This document shows positions 53,922-62,490 of a stretch of 64,000 bases of DNA, piece after piece (the stretch's first letter is position 1; every line of letters begins with the position of its first letter). Location of the stretch: contig JAJFLB010000026.1 of NCBI GenBank assembly GCA_021772915.1, forward strand, positions 79,279-143,278. Reading direction: 5' to 3'. Origin of the DNA: Gammaproteobacteria bacterium (GTDB lineage Bacteria; Pseudomonadota; Gammaproteobacteria; Xanthomonadales; SZUA-36). Both the position numbers and the translations under genes were made by a program. The notes below the pieces were generated by a model. That model had not been told where the DNA came from. It did no database searches and worked only from the letters and a program-made list of their open reading frames with translations.

Positions 53922-54647
53922 ATGGCTTCCAAAGAAGAAATTTTCGAAAAACTCAATGACGCGGTTTTGTGGGGCGAAGAAGAAGATGCCGCAGAGCTGG
54001 CTCAGGAGGCGCTCGACAGCGATGTACCCCCCAAGGAAATTATCAAAGACGGTATGTCACCGGGTGTGCAAGAGGCAGGTGACAAATTCAATGAGGGTGA
54101 GTTTTTCTTACCCGAGTTGATGCTCGCCGGCGAGGCAATGAAGGCTGGTTTGGCGGTTGTGATGCCGGCACTTCTGGCCGGACTGGGCGAGGAAGATGAA
54201 GGCGGTGGCACGATTATGATGGGCACCGTCGAGGGCGATGTGCATGACATTGGCAAGAATATCTGCCTGGCAATGTTGACTGCTGAGGGTTTCCAGACGG
54301 TTGATATGGGCGTCGACAAGGAGCTTGACGAGATCGTTGAAGCGGTCAAAAAGGAAAAACCCGATATTCTTGGTCTCGGTTCCTATATGACCACGACCAT
54401 GGTCAATATCCCACCAGCCTTTGAACGGCTGCATGCGGAAGGTCTGACCGACAATATGGTCATTCTTTCAGGCGGTGTTGCGGTGAACCGCCGATGGTCC
54501 GAGGAAGTAGCAAAAGCCAATGGCTACGGCGACGACGCCTGGGAGATGATCAAATTGTGTAAGGAGATCATGAGTCACCCACCGGAATCACGTGTACAGG
54601 CAGCTGAGAATTTTGCGTTCAGCGATTTGGAGTTCAAACACAACTAA
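53922..54647 (+). CDS. Corrinoid (B12-binding) methyl-carrier protein
   Basis: This 241-residue cytoplasmic corrinoid protein of the MttC/MtbC/MtvC type has a helical cap (~1-90, LPELMLAGEAMKAGLAVVMP). A Rossmann B12 domain (~95-215) follows with the His-on motif DVHDIGKN (Asp106, His108, Gly111), GLGSYMTTTM and LSGGVAV. It carries the methyl group between a substrate methyltransferase and a folate methyltransferase. The ribosome site gaggtag is strong. It is the first gene of a seven-kilobase operon, followed 16 nt later by a UroD-family methyltransferase gene. The C-terminal tail beyond residue 215 is longer than in minimal corrinoid proteins. Confidence 0.93.
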   Translation: MASKEEIFEKLNDAVLWGEEEDAAELAQEALDSDVPPKEIIKDGMSPGVQEAGDKFNEGEFFLPELMLAGEAMKAGLAVVMPALLAGLGEEDEGGGTIMMGTVEGDVHDIGKNICLAMLTAEGFQTVDMGVDKELDEIVEAVKKEKPDILGLGSYMTTTMVNIPPAFERLHAEGLTDNMVILSGGVAVNRRWSEEVAKANGYGDDAWEMIKLCKEIMSHPPESRVQAAENFAFSDLEFKHN

Positions 54648-54663
54648 TTGATGGGGAAGAGCG

Positions 54664-55983
54664 ATGTCGACACACGAAGAGAGAATGTCACTGGTAGAGG
54701 AAGTCCTGCCCCATAAGGATTGGAACGACCCCCTGGAGGGATGGCCGGCCCCGGAAGATCAGGGGGCAATGATGATGACCATGATCCAGGGCGCTATTGC
54801 AAAACGAGACAGTGGTGCCGAGTTGAGCCGTATGGAACGTACCCTGCTTGTCGGTAGCCAGAACCAGCCAGACAGAATTCCCACCTTTTCATTTTTCACC
54901 GACGGACCGGCAAATTTGTACGGTTACACCTGTCGTCAGGTTGAGCGTGACCCAAAACTTCATGCCCAGGTTGTAGAACGCTGGACCGAGGAGTTCGGCT
55001 TCGAAGCCCTTGGTGAGGGCATCGACAGCATGAACTCTGAAATTGAGGCAATGGGTCTGATCAAAATGAAGTTACCGGAAAATGTTCCCGGTGATGTGAA
55101 AATAAGACATTTTGACGAGATGAGTGATGAAGAAGTTCTCGATACCTGGGAAGAGGCAGCGGACAGGTTCAACCCGTTTACCGACGGTCGTTTGCCCCGG
55201 CGTATAGAGTTGTACCAGCGTCTGGTGGAGAGCCTGACCAAACAGCGTGGCTGGCCGGTTTTGGCCGCACCCTCGGCAACCTTTGCACAAACCGTCAACG
55301 CCCTTGGGTTCAAACGAACGGTTAACTGGATGCGTCGCAAGCCTGAAAACTTCCACCGCGCAATTTCGTCTCAGCTGAAAGCAAATATCAAGTGGTTCAG
55401 AGCACTGAAATCACTGGAAGTCACTTTCTTCATCAGTATCGATGCGTGGAATGCGGTTCCCAATTTCCGCCCTGAGCAACTGTATACCTTCGAAAAACCC
55501 TATGTCGGACCATTGGTCCAGTCGATTGCACCTTCCCCGATGATTTACTTCTATTGGGGTCTGGCACCGACCGGTGACGGGAATATCCCGGGTATTACCA
55601 CCGACTGGATAGAATTTCTGGAAAAAAGTGCCGAGACGGGGACGTTTTGCGTCACAAATCTGGCACCCGATTACTACACACCACCTTCAAATGACCTGAA
55701 GAAATTCCGCGAAACTGCCCAACGTCTGGGTAAAAGCTATATCACTGGTATCAAGGACGAAGTTCTACTGTCCGGTTCACCCGGAGAAGTCCGTGCCGAA
55801 GTGCGCCGTGTGATTCGTGATCTCTATCCTTGTGACAAGGGTTGTGTGCTGGTACCCAACATGATCCCGATGGGAACCACCAAGGAAAACATCCACGCCT
55901 GGGTCAACGCCTTGAAGGAATACGGCACCTATCCAATTGATATTGACAGGATCAACCACGACATCACGGCGGAAGATGGTTGA
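54664..55983 (+). CDS. UroD-family methyltransferase (probable substrate:corrinoid methyltransferase), zinc ligands not seen
   Basis: This 439-residue protein has the uroporphyrinogen-decarboxylase TIM-barrel fold used by methyl-corrinoid methyltransferases (MtaA, MtbA, CmuA). It has an extra ~70-residue N-terminal extension. The position where zinc-type members have H-x-C reads YFYWG (295-299), and the usual P-G-C segment is VPNMIPMGTTKENI (~398-410). The canonical His/Cys/Cys zinc site is therefore absent, although Cys390 and Cys394 lie nearby. Directly after the corrinoid-protein gene, it is the best candidate for demethylating the external substrate. The absence of zinc ligands argues against thiol substrates. 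Confidence 0.8.
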   Translation: MSTHEERMSLVEEVLPHKDWNDPLEGWPAPEDQGAMMMTMIQGAIAKRDSGAELSRMERTLLVGSQNQPDRIPTFSFFTDGPANLYGYTCRQVERDPKLHAQVVERWTEEFGFEALGEGIDSMNSEIEAMGLIKMKLPENVPGDVKIRHFDEMSDEEVLDTWEEAADRFNPFTDGRLPRRIELYQRLVESLTKQRGWPVLAAPSATFAQTVNALGFKRTVNWMRRKPENFHRAISSQLKANIKWFRALKSLEVTFFISIDAWNAVPNFRPEQLYTFEKPYVGPLVQSIAPSPMIYFYWGLAPTGDGNIPGITTDWIEFLEKSAETGTFCVTNLAPDYYTPPSNDLKKFRETAQRLGKSYITGIKDEVLLSGSPGEVRAEVRRVIRDLYPCDKGCVLVPNMIPMGTTKENIHAWVNALKEYGTYPIDIDRINHDITAEDG

Positions 55984-56026
55984 TAGGTTTTTTTTGTAAA
56001 TTCTGGACTGTAGCAGGGGTTTTATT

Positions 56027-56935
56027 ATGTGGGTTTTTGAAGCAAAGCAGCACGCCTATGACATAGGCGGTGTGATGGTCGGTGGACAGCCAGGAGAGTT
56101 TCCTACAGCGCTATGTGCCAGCATCTTTTATATGGGTGATAAACTCATTCTGGATGAAATGGCTGGGGAATTCGACAAAGATAAAGCCTACGAAGTGGTT
56201 CAGACCATGCGTGACACCTGCGCCAAAGCGGGTGTGCCACTGATCATCGACATGATCGGTGGCAGCACCAAGGCAATGGCTAACTACGTCGAGTGGATCG
56301 CACCAACCGGTTTGCCGTATTTTATTGACGGCACGACACCCGCGGTTCGAATGGCGGGTGCACGCAAGGCGGTGGAACTGGGGATCGGTGATCGCTGCCT
56401 GTTCAACTCCATTGGTCCCGAAACCAAACAGAGAGAGATCGACGAAGTCCGCGAACTGGGTCTCAAAACCTGTATCGTGATGACGCACAATGCAAAGGTT
56501 CCGACATTCAAAGGGAAGTTCGACATTGCCGATGAATGTCTGGAGAAAGCCAGTGAAGCGGGCTTTACTCAGTTTATCTTTGATACCGCGGTGCTGGATC
56601 TGGTTGAGCCCGGGCCATGTTCCAAGACCATCTGGTTATTGAAGGACAAGTACGGGTATCCCGCGGGTTGCTCACCCACCCACATGGTAATGGACCGCTG
56701 GCACTTTGGCAGTAAGAAGTTCGGTAACCTGGGTTATACCTGCACCAAGACCAGCCTGGCGACTTCCACCATCATGATGGGTGCAGATTTCTTCATGTAC
56801 GGTATCAAGCAACTCGAGATTGTGCCGTCAATGGCGATGGTGGATTCCGTGATTGCCTATACCCAGCGTCAGCAAAAGATCCGCTCCAAACTCAAGGTGA
56901 CACCACTCTCGCAACTGATGAAGCAGGAGTGGTGA
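56027..56935 (+). CDS. MtrH-family methyltransferase (probable methylcorrinoid:tetrahydrofolate methyltransferase)
   Basis: This 302-residue TIM-barrel protein is related to subunit H of tetrahydromethanopterin S-methyltransferase and to bacterial MtgA/MtvA-type folate methyltransferases. Signatures are GGVMVGGQPGEFPTALCAS, DEMAGEFDKDKAYEVV, ADECLEKASEAGF and GYPAGCSPTHMVMDRW. In bacterial systems such proteins move the methyl group from the corrinoid to THF, giving methyl-THF. Here it lies between the UroD-family methyltransferase and a DUF1638 gene. With the corrinoid protein and activator genes, it completes the four components of an O-demethylase-type system. Confidence 0.87.
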   Translation: MWVFEAKQHAYDIGGVMVGGQPGEFPTALCASIFYMGDKLILDEMAGEFDKDKAYEVVQTMRDTCAKAGVPLIIDMIGGSTKAMANYVEWIAPTGLPYFIDGTTPAVRMAGARKAVELGIGDRCLFNSIGPETKQREIDEVRELGLKTCIVMTHNAKVPTFKGKFDIADECLEKASEAGFTQFIFDTAVLDLVEPGPCSKTIWLLKDKYGYPAGCSPTHMVMDRWHFGSKKFGNLGYTCTKTSLATSTIMMGADFFMYGIKQLEIVPSMAMVDSVIAYTQRQQKIRSKLKVTPLSQLMKQEW

Positions 56936-56941
56936 TTTACC

Positions 56942-57685
56942 GTGCGAGGTCCCGGCCCTCATCGCTACGAATCCGGACGGTCGCGCACTGACAATGGTGA
57001 TCGCTCAAGTACGCTATTTATAAGCTGTTCAGCCCTGGGTAAAGAAGTGCGGGCCATCATCCGGAAGCACCAATGGGATGCAGAATATGTACCTGTCGAT
57101 GCCCGTTACCATCTCTACCCCGTAAAGATCGAAGAAGCGGTGCAACAAAAGCTGCTTGAGACCGATGGTCTATTTGAGCGCAGGGTGGTTGTTTATGGTC
57201 AGTGTGGCGCACACAGACTTGATGACATCATAGCCGAACACGAGGGTGCCATCCGTCCCGTAGGGCCGCATTGCTATGAAATGTATGGTGGTGAGGACTT
57301 TAGAAAGTCCGTCAAGGAAGTGCCCGGCACCTATATCCTCACGGACTACCTGATCCAGGTCTGGGACAAGTTGATTATCCGTGGTTTGAAGATGGACCAG
57401 CACCCCAAATTGAAAACCCTGATGTTTGCCCACTACAAACGCATGATCTACTACAGCCAGGAACAGAGTGAAAAATTGATAGCAAAAGCACATCTCATTG
57501 CCGCTGACCTGGGTCTGGAATTGCTCGTCAAGCATGTTGCCTATGGCGATCTTGAAACCAGACTGGTCGCAATCATGGAGGGCAGGGCACAACCCGGTGC
57601 CGAGGCGGAACAGTCGGACTACAGCTATCCGATCGCCAGTGATACTCCATTTACCAGCGATCCCGTAAAAGTCGTGATTAAATGA
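56942..57685 (+). CDS. DUF1638 protein of the corrinoid operon
   Basis: This ~247-residue protein starts at GTG 56942, 6 nt after the MtrH-family stop. DUF1638 features are LFISCSALGKEVRAIIRK near residue 25, the Cys-bearing VVVYGQCGAHRLDDIIAEH and a C-terminal LLVKHVAYGDLETRLVAIM. Members are often encoded next to corrinoid methyltransferases in methanogens and acetogens, but the activity is unknown. The conserved Cys residues could act in metal or cofactor handling. The following gene overlaps its stop (ATGA 57682-57685). Confidence 0.8.
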   Translation: MRGPGPHRYESGRSRTDNGDRSSTLFISCSALGKEVRAIIRKHQWDAEYVPVDARYHLYPVKIEEAVQQKLLETDGLFERRVVVYGQCGAHRLDDIIAEHEGAIRPVGPHCYEMYGGEDFRKSVKEVPGTYILTDYLIQVWDKLIIRGLKMDQHPKLKTLMFAHYKRMIYYSQEQSEKLIAKAHLIAADLGLELLVKHVAYGDLETRLVAIMEGRAQPGAEAEQSDYSYPIASDTPFTSDPVKVVIK

Positions 57686-59577
57686 GCGCACAGGATAGGT
57701 CAGACAATACGTCCGCGAAGGCCGATGTTCAGCAGGGCACTGTGAAGGTTAGCTTTCAGCCCAGTGGTCGGCAGTTCAATGTCGTTCAGAGCGATACCCT
57801 TTTTGAGATCGCCGCCGAAGCAGGCGTAACGGTAGACACAGTCTGCGGGGGCAATGGTGGCTGTGGTAAGTGCAAGGTGCAATTTGAAGCTGACCCACCG
57901 GCGGCCTGTTCGCTCGACTACATGCACCTGTCCGGTGCCGAAATAGGCGCCGGTTACCGCTTGTCCTGCCAGGTAACCGCCAACAAAGACATGGTTGTAA
58001 GGGTCCCGGAAAGCGGTGACAAGGCGACCGTGCAAATGTTGCACCACGGCGTCGAAAGGGATGTAGAACTACAGCCAAATATCAAGAAGGTCTTTATTCC
58101 TTACCAGGATGTACGCAGTCATGAACACGAGGCCGATTGGGACAGGATACGTATGAAGATGCCCCGCAAGCTTCGACCGGTGCACATTCCCCTGGCCTTG
58201 CTGCGCCAACTTCCAGCCCTGAGTCGTCTGCCGGAGGGTCTGACGCTGGCGCTCGCCGGTCGTGATGTCATTGGGCTTGAACCGGGAAATACAGCCCACC
58301 GACAGTTCGGAGTCGCCTTTGATATCGGCTCCACAACCATTGTTGGATTCCTGATTGACCTGTCCGACGGATCAGAAGTGACATCAGCATCCGCGGTTAA
58401 TCGGCAGAGCGTTTACGGTGACGATGTCATCGGCCGTCTGTCCCGTTCCCAACGCAATCCCGAGGGGCTGGAGAAACTCCACGGCATGTTGATCGGGCAA
58501 ATCAACACTATTCTTGCAGAACTTTCGAGGTCCGGTGACGCGGGGCTGGATGAAATATACGAGGTCACCGTCGTTGGCAACATGGCGATGCACCACTTTC
58601 TGCTAAAACTGGATTCGACCTTCCTTGGTCTGGCTCCTTATGCACCGGTTATCCGGGAATCGATTACCGTTACCGCCAGTGAACTGGGTTTGTCACTCGG
58701 TGAGAACATACCGGTTTTTGTCTTACCCAATATCGCCGGTTTCGTGGGTTCTGACACCGTCGCCGTCATGCTGGCGGCTGAAACAACGATATCAAATAGC
58801 TACCGGATGGCCATTGATGTGGGTACCAACGGCGAAATGGCCCTGTCCAACCGACGCCGGATTATCGCTTGCTCAGCACCCGCGGGTCCGGCGCTTGAGG
58901 GCGCACGCATCAAAATGGGCATGCGTGCCGCCGAGGGTGCCATTGACCATGTGAAAATCGATGAGGATGTGAAAATTACAGTGATCGGTGAGGTCCCGCC
59001 GGTCGGGATCTGTGGCTCTGCACTGATCGACATCGTAGCCGAGCTGGTCAACTGCGGCCTGATGCATCACTCAGGTGCTTTCAAGCGCCATGATGAGCTC
59101 GAAAAAGAAGTCAATTCAGCTTTGCGTGAGCGGCTAATTGAAGCTGAAAAACGCAAAGACACCTACTTTATCCTGGCTCGTGCCGTTGATACCGGGGCTG
59201 AAAATGACATCATATTCTCACAGGCCGATGTGCGTGAATGTCAATTGGCAAAGGGCGCGATCCGGGCGGGTACCATGATGTTGATCGATGCAATGGGTAT
59301 CACCGATGATGACCTGGAAGAGGTGTGCCTGGCAGGTGCCTTCGGAAATTTCATTGATGCTCAGAACGCACTGCGAGCCGGATTAACACCGCAGGTCGGC
59401 CTCGGCAAGATTCGTCCGGTAGGCAACGCCGCCGGTGTCGGTGCCAAGCTGGCATTGGTCTCCGTGGTGGAGCGCCGTCGTGCCATCCGGATTGCACAGA
59501 AAACCGAACACATTCAGCTTTCCGGGTCACCCGAATTCCAGAAGGCCTTTACCCATGCCATGCAGTTTCCCAACTAA
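57682..59577 (+). CDS. Reductive activator of corrinoid proteins (RACo-like, 2Fe-2S ferredoxin + ASKHA domain)
   Basis: This 631-residue protein has an N-terminal plant-type [2Fe-2S] domain (~18-105), with ligands Cys55, Cys61 and Cys64 in VCGGNGGCGKCKV and Cys96 in YRLSCQ. A linker and a large ASKHA-type ATPase domain follow, with FDIGSTTIVGFLIDLSDG, IDVGTNGEMALSNRR and VCLAGAFGNFID. RACo uses ATP to drive one-electron reduction of inactive Co(II) corrinoid back to Co(I). Its place in the operon matches the activating-enzyme gene of bacterial O-demethylase clusters. Electron donor genes are not adjacent. Confidence 0.9.
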   Translation: MSAQDRSDNTSAKADVQQGTVKVSFQPSGRQFNVVQSDTLFEIAAEAGVTVDTVCGGNGGCGKCKVQFEADPPAACSLDYMHLSGAEIGAGYRLSCQVTANKDMVVRVPESGDKATVQMLHHGVERDVELQPNIKKVFIPYQDVRSHEHEADWDRIRMKMPRKLRPVHIPLALLRQLPALSRLPEGLTLALAGRDVIGLEPGNTAHRQFGVAFDIGSTTIVGFLIDLSDGSEVTSASAVNRQSVYGDDVIGRLSRSQRNPEGLEKLHGMLIGQINTILAELSRSGDAGLDEIYEVTVVGNMAMHHFLLKLDSTFLGLAPYAPVIRESITVTASELGLSLGENIPVFVLPNIAGFVGSDTVAVMLAAETTISNSYRMAIDVGTNGEMALSNRRRIIACSAPAGPALEGARIKMGMRAAEGAIDHVKIDEDVKITVIGEVPPVGICGSALIDIVAELVNCGLMHHSGAFKRHDELEKEVNSALRERLIEAEKRKDTYFILARAVDTGAENDIIFSQADVRECQLAKGAIRAGTMMLIDAMGITDDDLEEVCLAGAFGNFIDAQNALRAGLTPQVGLGKIRPVGNAAGVGAKLALVSVVERRRAIRIAQKTEHIQLSGSPEFQKAFTHAMQFPN

Positions 59578-59627
59578 CTCTTGACACGACTAACACCGGA
59601 AAGAAGACCGGAAGGAAGACCAGTATT

Positions 59628-60647
59628 ATGAATTCGACAGAGCGAGTGTATAACGCCCTGAAGGGCGAGCCCGTGGACCGGCCACCGGTGTTTCCGCAAA
59701 TCGGTGATCACGCCGGACTGTTGGCAGGTCACACCTACGACATCATGTACAAGGATGCCGAGATTGCCGCACAATCCCATCTTGATGCCCAGGCCCGATA
59801 TGGTTATGACGTGGTGACCATCCAGGTTGAGCCCAGCTGGCCGGTAGCCGAGGCCTGTGGATCCGGAGTGACCTATCCGCCGATGAAAGCGCCGTGGATT
59901 ACAGATTACCTGGTCAAGGCCAAGGACGAGATTGGCAAGCTGGATGAAATTCCGGATTTCATGGCGACACGCAGTACCCGTACCCTGATTGAGGGCACTA
60001 AAATCCTGGCTGAACGATCAGATGTCCCGGTGGTAGGCTTTATTACCGGCCCATTGACCATGGCTTTGCAACTGATGCCCTATGAAACCTTTATCCGTGA
60101 AATGATCAAGGACAAAGCGTTTTCGCATCAACTCGTGCAAAAGGCAACGGCGGTGTCACGCGCCTACGCGCAAAAGCTCAAGGAGGCAGGGGCGACCATT
60201 CTGATGATCTGTGAGCATGACACACAGATGATGAGTCCCAAGCATACGCTGGAATACTCGATTGAATATTATCCCGAATTACTGGAGGACTACGACTACA
60301 ATATGGTCCATATGTGTGGTGCGGTGACCCCTCACATGGAACGTAATGTCGAGGCCTTCAAGACCTTGACGCGTCTGAATATGATTAATGTGGGTCACGA
60401 TCTTGACCTGAAAAAGCTGCGGGAACAGTTTGCGCCCGAAATTGGGGTGGCCGGCAACATCGATCACATCCGGCTGTTGCCTTTGGAGACACCAGCGGAT
60501 GTGAGGACGGCGTGTCTGCATGCGATTGCCGAGGCCGGTGGCCGCCAAGCCAGTCATTTTATGCTCGCACCGGGATGTGAAATTACCGCGGACACGCCCC
60601 CGGAAAACATCGAGGCCTATGTCAGGGCGGCAGCCGAGGCGCCTTGA
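59628..60647 (+). CDS. UroD-family methyltransferase with zinc site (MtaA/MtbA-like)
   Basis: This 339-residue UroD-superfamily enzyme has the zinc ligands His228 and Cys230 (VHMCGAVTP) and Cys317 (APGCEITADTPPENI), as in MtaA and MtbA, which methylate thiols such as coenzyme M. Other blocks are MNSTERVYNALKGEPVDRPP and GFITGPLTMALQLM. It is half the size difference away from, and clearly different from, the longer zinc-less UroD member earlier in the operon. It may act on a thiol acceptor or on a second methyl donor. It is the last gene of the operon, 50 nt after the activator gene. Confidence 0.85.
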   Translation: MNSTERVYNALKGEPVDRPPVFPQIGDHAGLLAGHTYDIMYKDAEIAAQSHLDAQARYGYDVVTIQVEPSWPVAEACGSGVTYPPMKAPWITDYLVKAKDEIGKLDEIPDFMATRSTRTLIEGTKILAERSDVPVVGFITGPLTMALQLMPYETFIREMIKDKAFSHQLVQKATAVSRAYAQKLKEAGATILMICEHDTQMMSPKHTLEYSIEYYPELLEDYDYNMVHMCGAVTPHMERNVEAFKTLTRLNMINVGHDLDLKKLREQFAPEIGVAGNIDHIRLLPLETPADVRTACLHAIAEAGGRQASHFMLAPGCEITADTPPENIEAYVRAAAEAP

Positions 60648-60981
60648 CCAAGGCAATTTATCAAAATAGTTGGAATAACTGTGACGCCAGGGTCGATGAT
60701 CGATCCAATCTCCTAATTGTTGGCGACAAAATCCATTTACGTGGGACCGGTTTCACCTGTCCCGCGAAGCGGCAACCTATCTCGCTATTCAACTGAACGA
60801 GCGGGTCAAATACTATGTCGTCGGCAAAACAAGATAGAGCGTAAATTTTTGAGATTTACGCCGTTTGCCTTGAGCTATGTCAATTGCCGTGCCATATTGA
60901 AACCTGCGCAACTGTTAAGGTCGGCCGGTGTTCATATGCATTTCGAAGACCTACCGACAATTAACCACCCCGGAGTGAATA
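60648..60981. other. Intergenic region after the corrinoid operon
   Basis: No intact gene is present. A perfect 8-bp hairpin (60839-60861) may end the operon transcript. Just before it, the plus strand holds an open stretch ending in LSREAATYLAIQLNER and VKYYVVGKTR without a good start codon, possibly a gene remnant. Confidence 0.35.
60839..60861. terminator. Hairpin downstream of the corrinoid operon
   Basis: The stem GCGTAAAT/ATTTACGC encloses a 7-nt loop. It lies ~190 nt after the last operon gene and has only a weak T-rich tail. Confidence 0.35.
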
Positions 60982-61476
60982 ATGTCTGAATGTGGTACCT
61001 GCACTCTGTGCTGCAAACTCATGTACATCCCGGAGCTTGATAAACCGGCGGGTGAGTGGTGCAAGCATGTGGACCCGCAGAAGGGCTGCAAGATCTACGA
61101 AGACCGACCGAACGTGTGCAGAGGCTTTGAATGTGTGTGGCTGCAGGCACAGAAGCGCGAACGCGACAACATGATGAAGACCGCAGACCTGCGTCCCAAC
61201 AAATGCAAAGCCGTTATCGTCTCGTCAGACGAAAATGACAGCCTCACGATCAAGATGGATCCGGTGCATCCAAATGCATACAAAAAAGGAGTTTTGGCAC
61301 GCCTGATTGAGTCTACGCCTAAGTTGCCCTGGATAGTACAGATTGCCGGTACAAGCACGGCCAAAGCTATTAACGAGAGTGGTCAACAACTCTGTATTGA
61401 ACAGGGTTTGGTTCCCAAGAGCATAGAAGCGGATGACGTTTGGACAGAAGACGAGGCTCCAAAGAAACGCGAGTGA
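60982..61476 (+). CDS. YkgJ-type cysteine-cluster protein
   Basis: This 164-residue protein starts with a Cys-rich cluster CGTCTLCCKLMYIPELDKP, then WCKHVDPQKGCKIYEDRP and CRGFECVW. This is the CxxxxCxxCC...C...C pattern of the YkgJ (Fe-S or zinc-binding) family. The rest is hydrophilic with no further motif. Metal binding is likely and function unknown. It follows the corrinoid operon in the same direction but 334 nt away, so linkage to it is uncertain. Confidence 0.8.
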   Translation: MSECGTCTLCCKLMYIPELDKPAGEWCKHVDPQKGCKIYEDRPNVCRGFECVWLQAQKRERDNMMKTADLRPNKCKAVIVSSDENDSLTIKMDPVHPNAYKKGVLARLIESTPKLPWIVQIAGTSTAKAINESGQQLCIEQGLVPKSIEADDVWTEDEAPKKRE

Positions 61477-61494
61477 ATCAGTGACTAATGACGA

Positions 61495-61602
61495 CTAAAA
61501 AAACACACCACCGGTAGAAATTTTCTCCATTTCGGCAATCTTTTTGACCTGTGACTTTCTTTTTGAATTTTTGAACTTGCCACCGTAATTGTCTTCACCC
61601 AA
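61495..61602 (-). CDS. Possible small protein or gene remnant (35 codons)
   Basis: On the minus strand, from TTG 61602 to a TAG at 61495-61497, the frame reads LGEDNYGGKFKNSKRKSQVK then KIAEMEKISTGGVFF. The composition is basic and protein-like, and the frame is open further upstream into the 3' end of the next gene. No ribosome site is visible. It could be a small protein, an extension lost by mutation, or chance. Confidence 0.25.
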   Translation of the reverse strand: MGEDNYGGKFKNSKRKSQVKKIAEMEKISTGGVFF

Positions 61603-61610
61603 TGTATGAA

Positions 61611-62093
61611 TCAAGCGGCATCGCTCGTGTCCGTGACTAATGATTCGTTAGATGATCCAGTGGCACATTCTCTAAACTGGTCTAAGAATGTGCCACCCGG
61701 AAACGCCCACGACTCAAAGAATGCTGAATCGCTGGTGATCACATCCCAGGTCAAGTCATGGCTTGACCCTACGTCAAATTTCACCTTCAAGAATCTCAAT
61801 TCCCCTAACCGCTCTTCCGACAGGACTCGATAGTAAATGCCAGTCTTGGAGACGTGATCATCTAAAGACACGCCTGGAAAATAGTGGAAGGCCGGATTCG
61901 AAGAGAAATCATTACCTGAATAAGATGCTTGAATGACTCCCTGATTAGCTGGTGACAGGAAATAACCATCCGGTATGTTAATTTTGCATCCAAGAGCATT
62001 CAGGGTTACACCGGTAGTTTCAGCATCAAACGCTTGGACTGCAAACGTCGAGCAAAGCACAAAAGCTAGCATGAATTTTGCGATTGGTTTCAT
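61611..62093 (-). CDS. Exported hypothetical protein
   Basis: This 160-residue protein has signal peptide MKPIAKFMLAFVLCSTFAVQA, and a gaggaag ribosome site precedes the ATG. Two Cys residues in the mature part (GCKINIPDGYFLSP and FRECATGSS) could form a disulfide. The pattern of strands around GYFLSPANQGVIQASYSGND and YYRVLSEERLGELRFLKVKF resembles small periplasmic lipid- or protein-binding domains, but I recognise no family. Flanking sequence is gene-poor. Confidence 0.6.
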   Translation of the reverse strand: MKPIAKFMLAFVLCSTFAVQAFDAETTGVTLNALGCKINIPDGYFLSPANQGVIQASYSGNDFSSNPAFHYFPGVSLDDHVSKTGIYYRVLSEERLGELRFLKVKFDVGSSHDLTWDVITSDSAFFESWAFPGGTFLDQFRECATGSSNESLVTDTSDAA

Positions 62094-62490
62094 AGTTAGT
62101 CTTCCTCTAAATTAACCGCCAGCGGCATCCGTGGTCTATGTCTTATTTTTTTGCACCTACAACCTACCCACATTGCAAACTACCGTGACAGTCAGTATAG
62201 CTGATTGGGAGTTGGGCACCTTCAGCAACCAAAGAAAGTTACCACCAGGAGTATAGCTGAACGAGCCCTGGCGGCGTATTCACTTCTTCTTCTACCACTG
62301 GATTCAAAGGACGCTGGTTCGGTCGGTAGCTCACTACAGATCAGCTCGACCCTATATACGTCCCGGTGCTGGTCGATAAACCTCTCAAAGTTTTAAGTCT
62401 CCTGTAAAGTCGGGGCGGTTCAACCAGCAGGCCTACCAAGGCTGCCTATTTGTTAATCCCTCCGGCTCCTTTTTACGTTGGCGTATGGGA
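62094..62490. other. Gene-free stretch
   Basis: I see no gene, RNA or repeat here. The base composition is more AT-rich than in the operons to the left. Confidence 0.4.
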
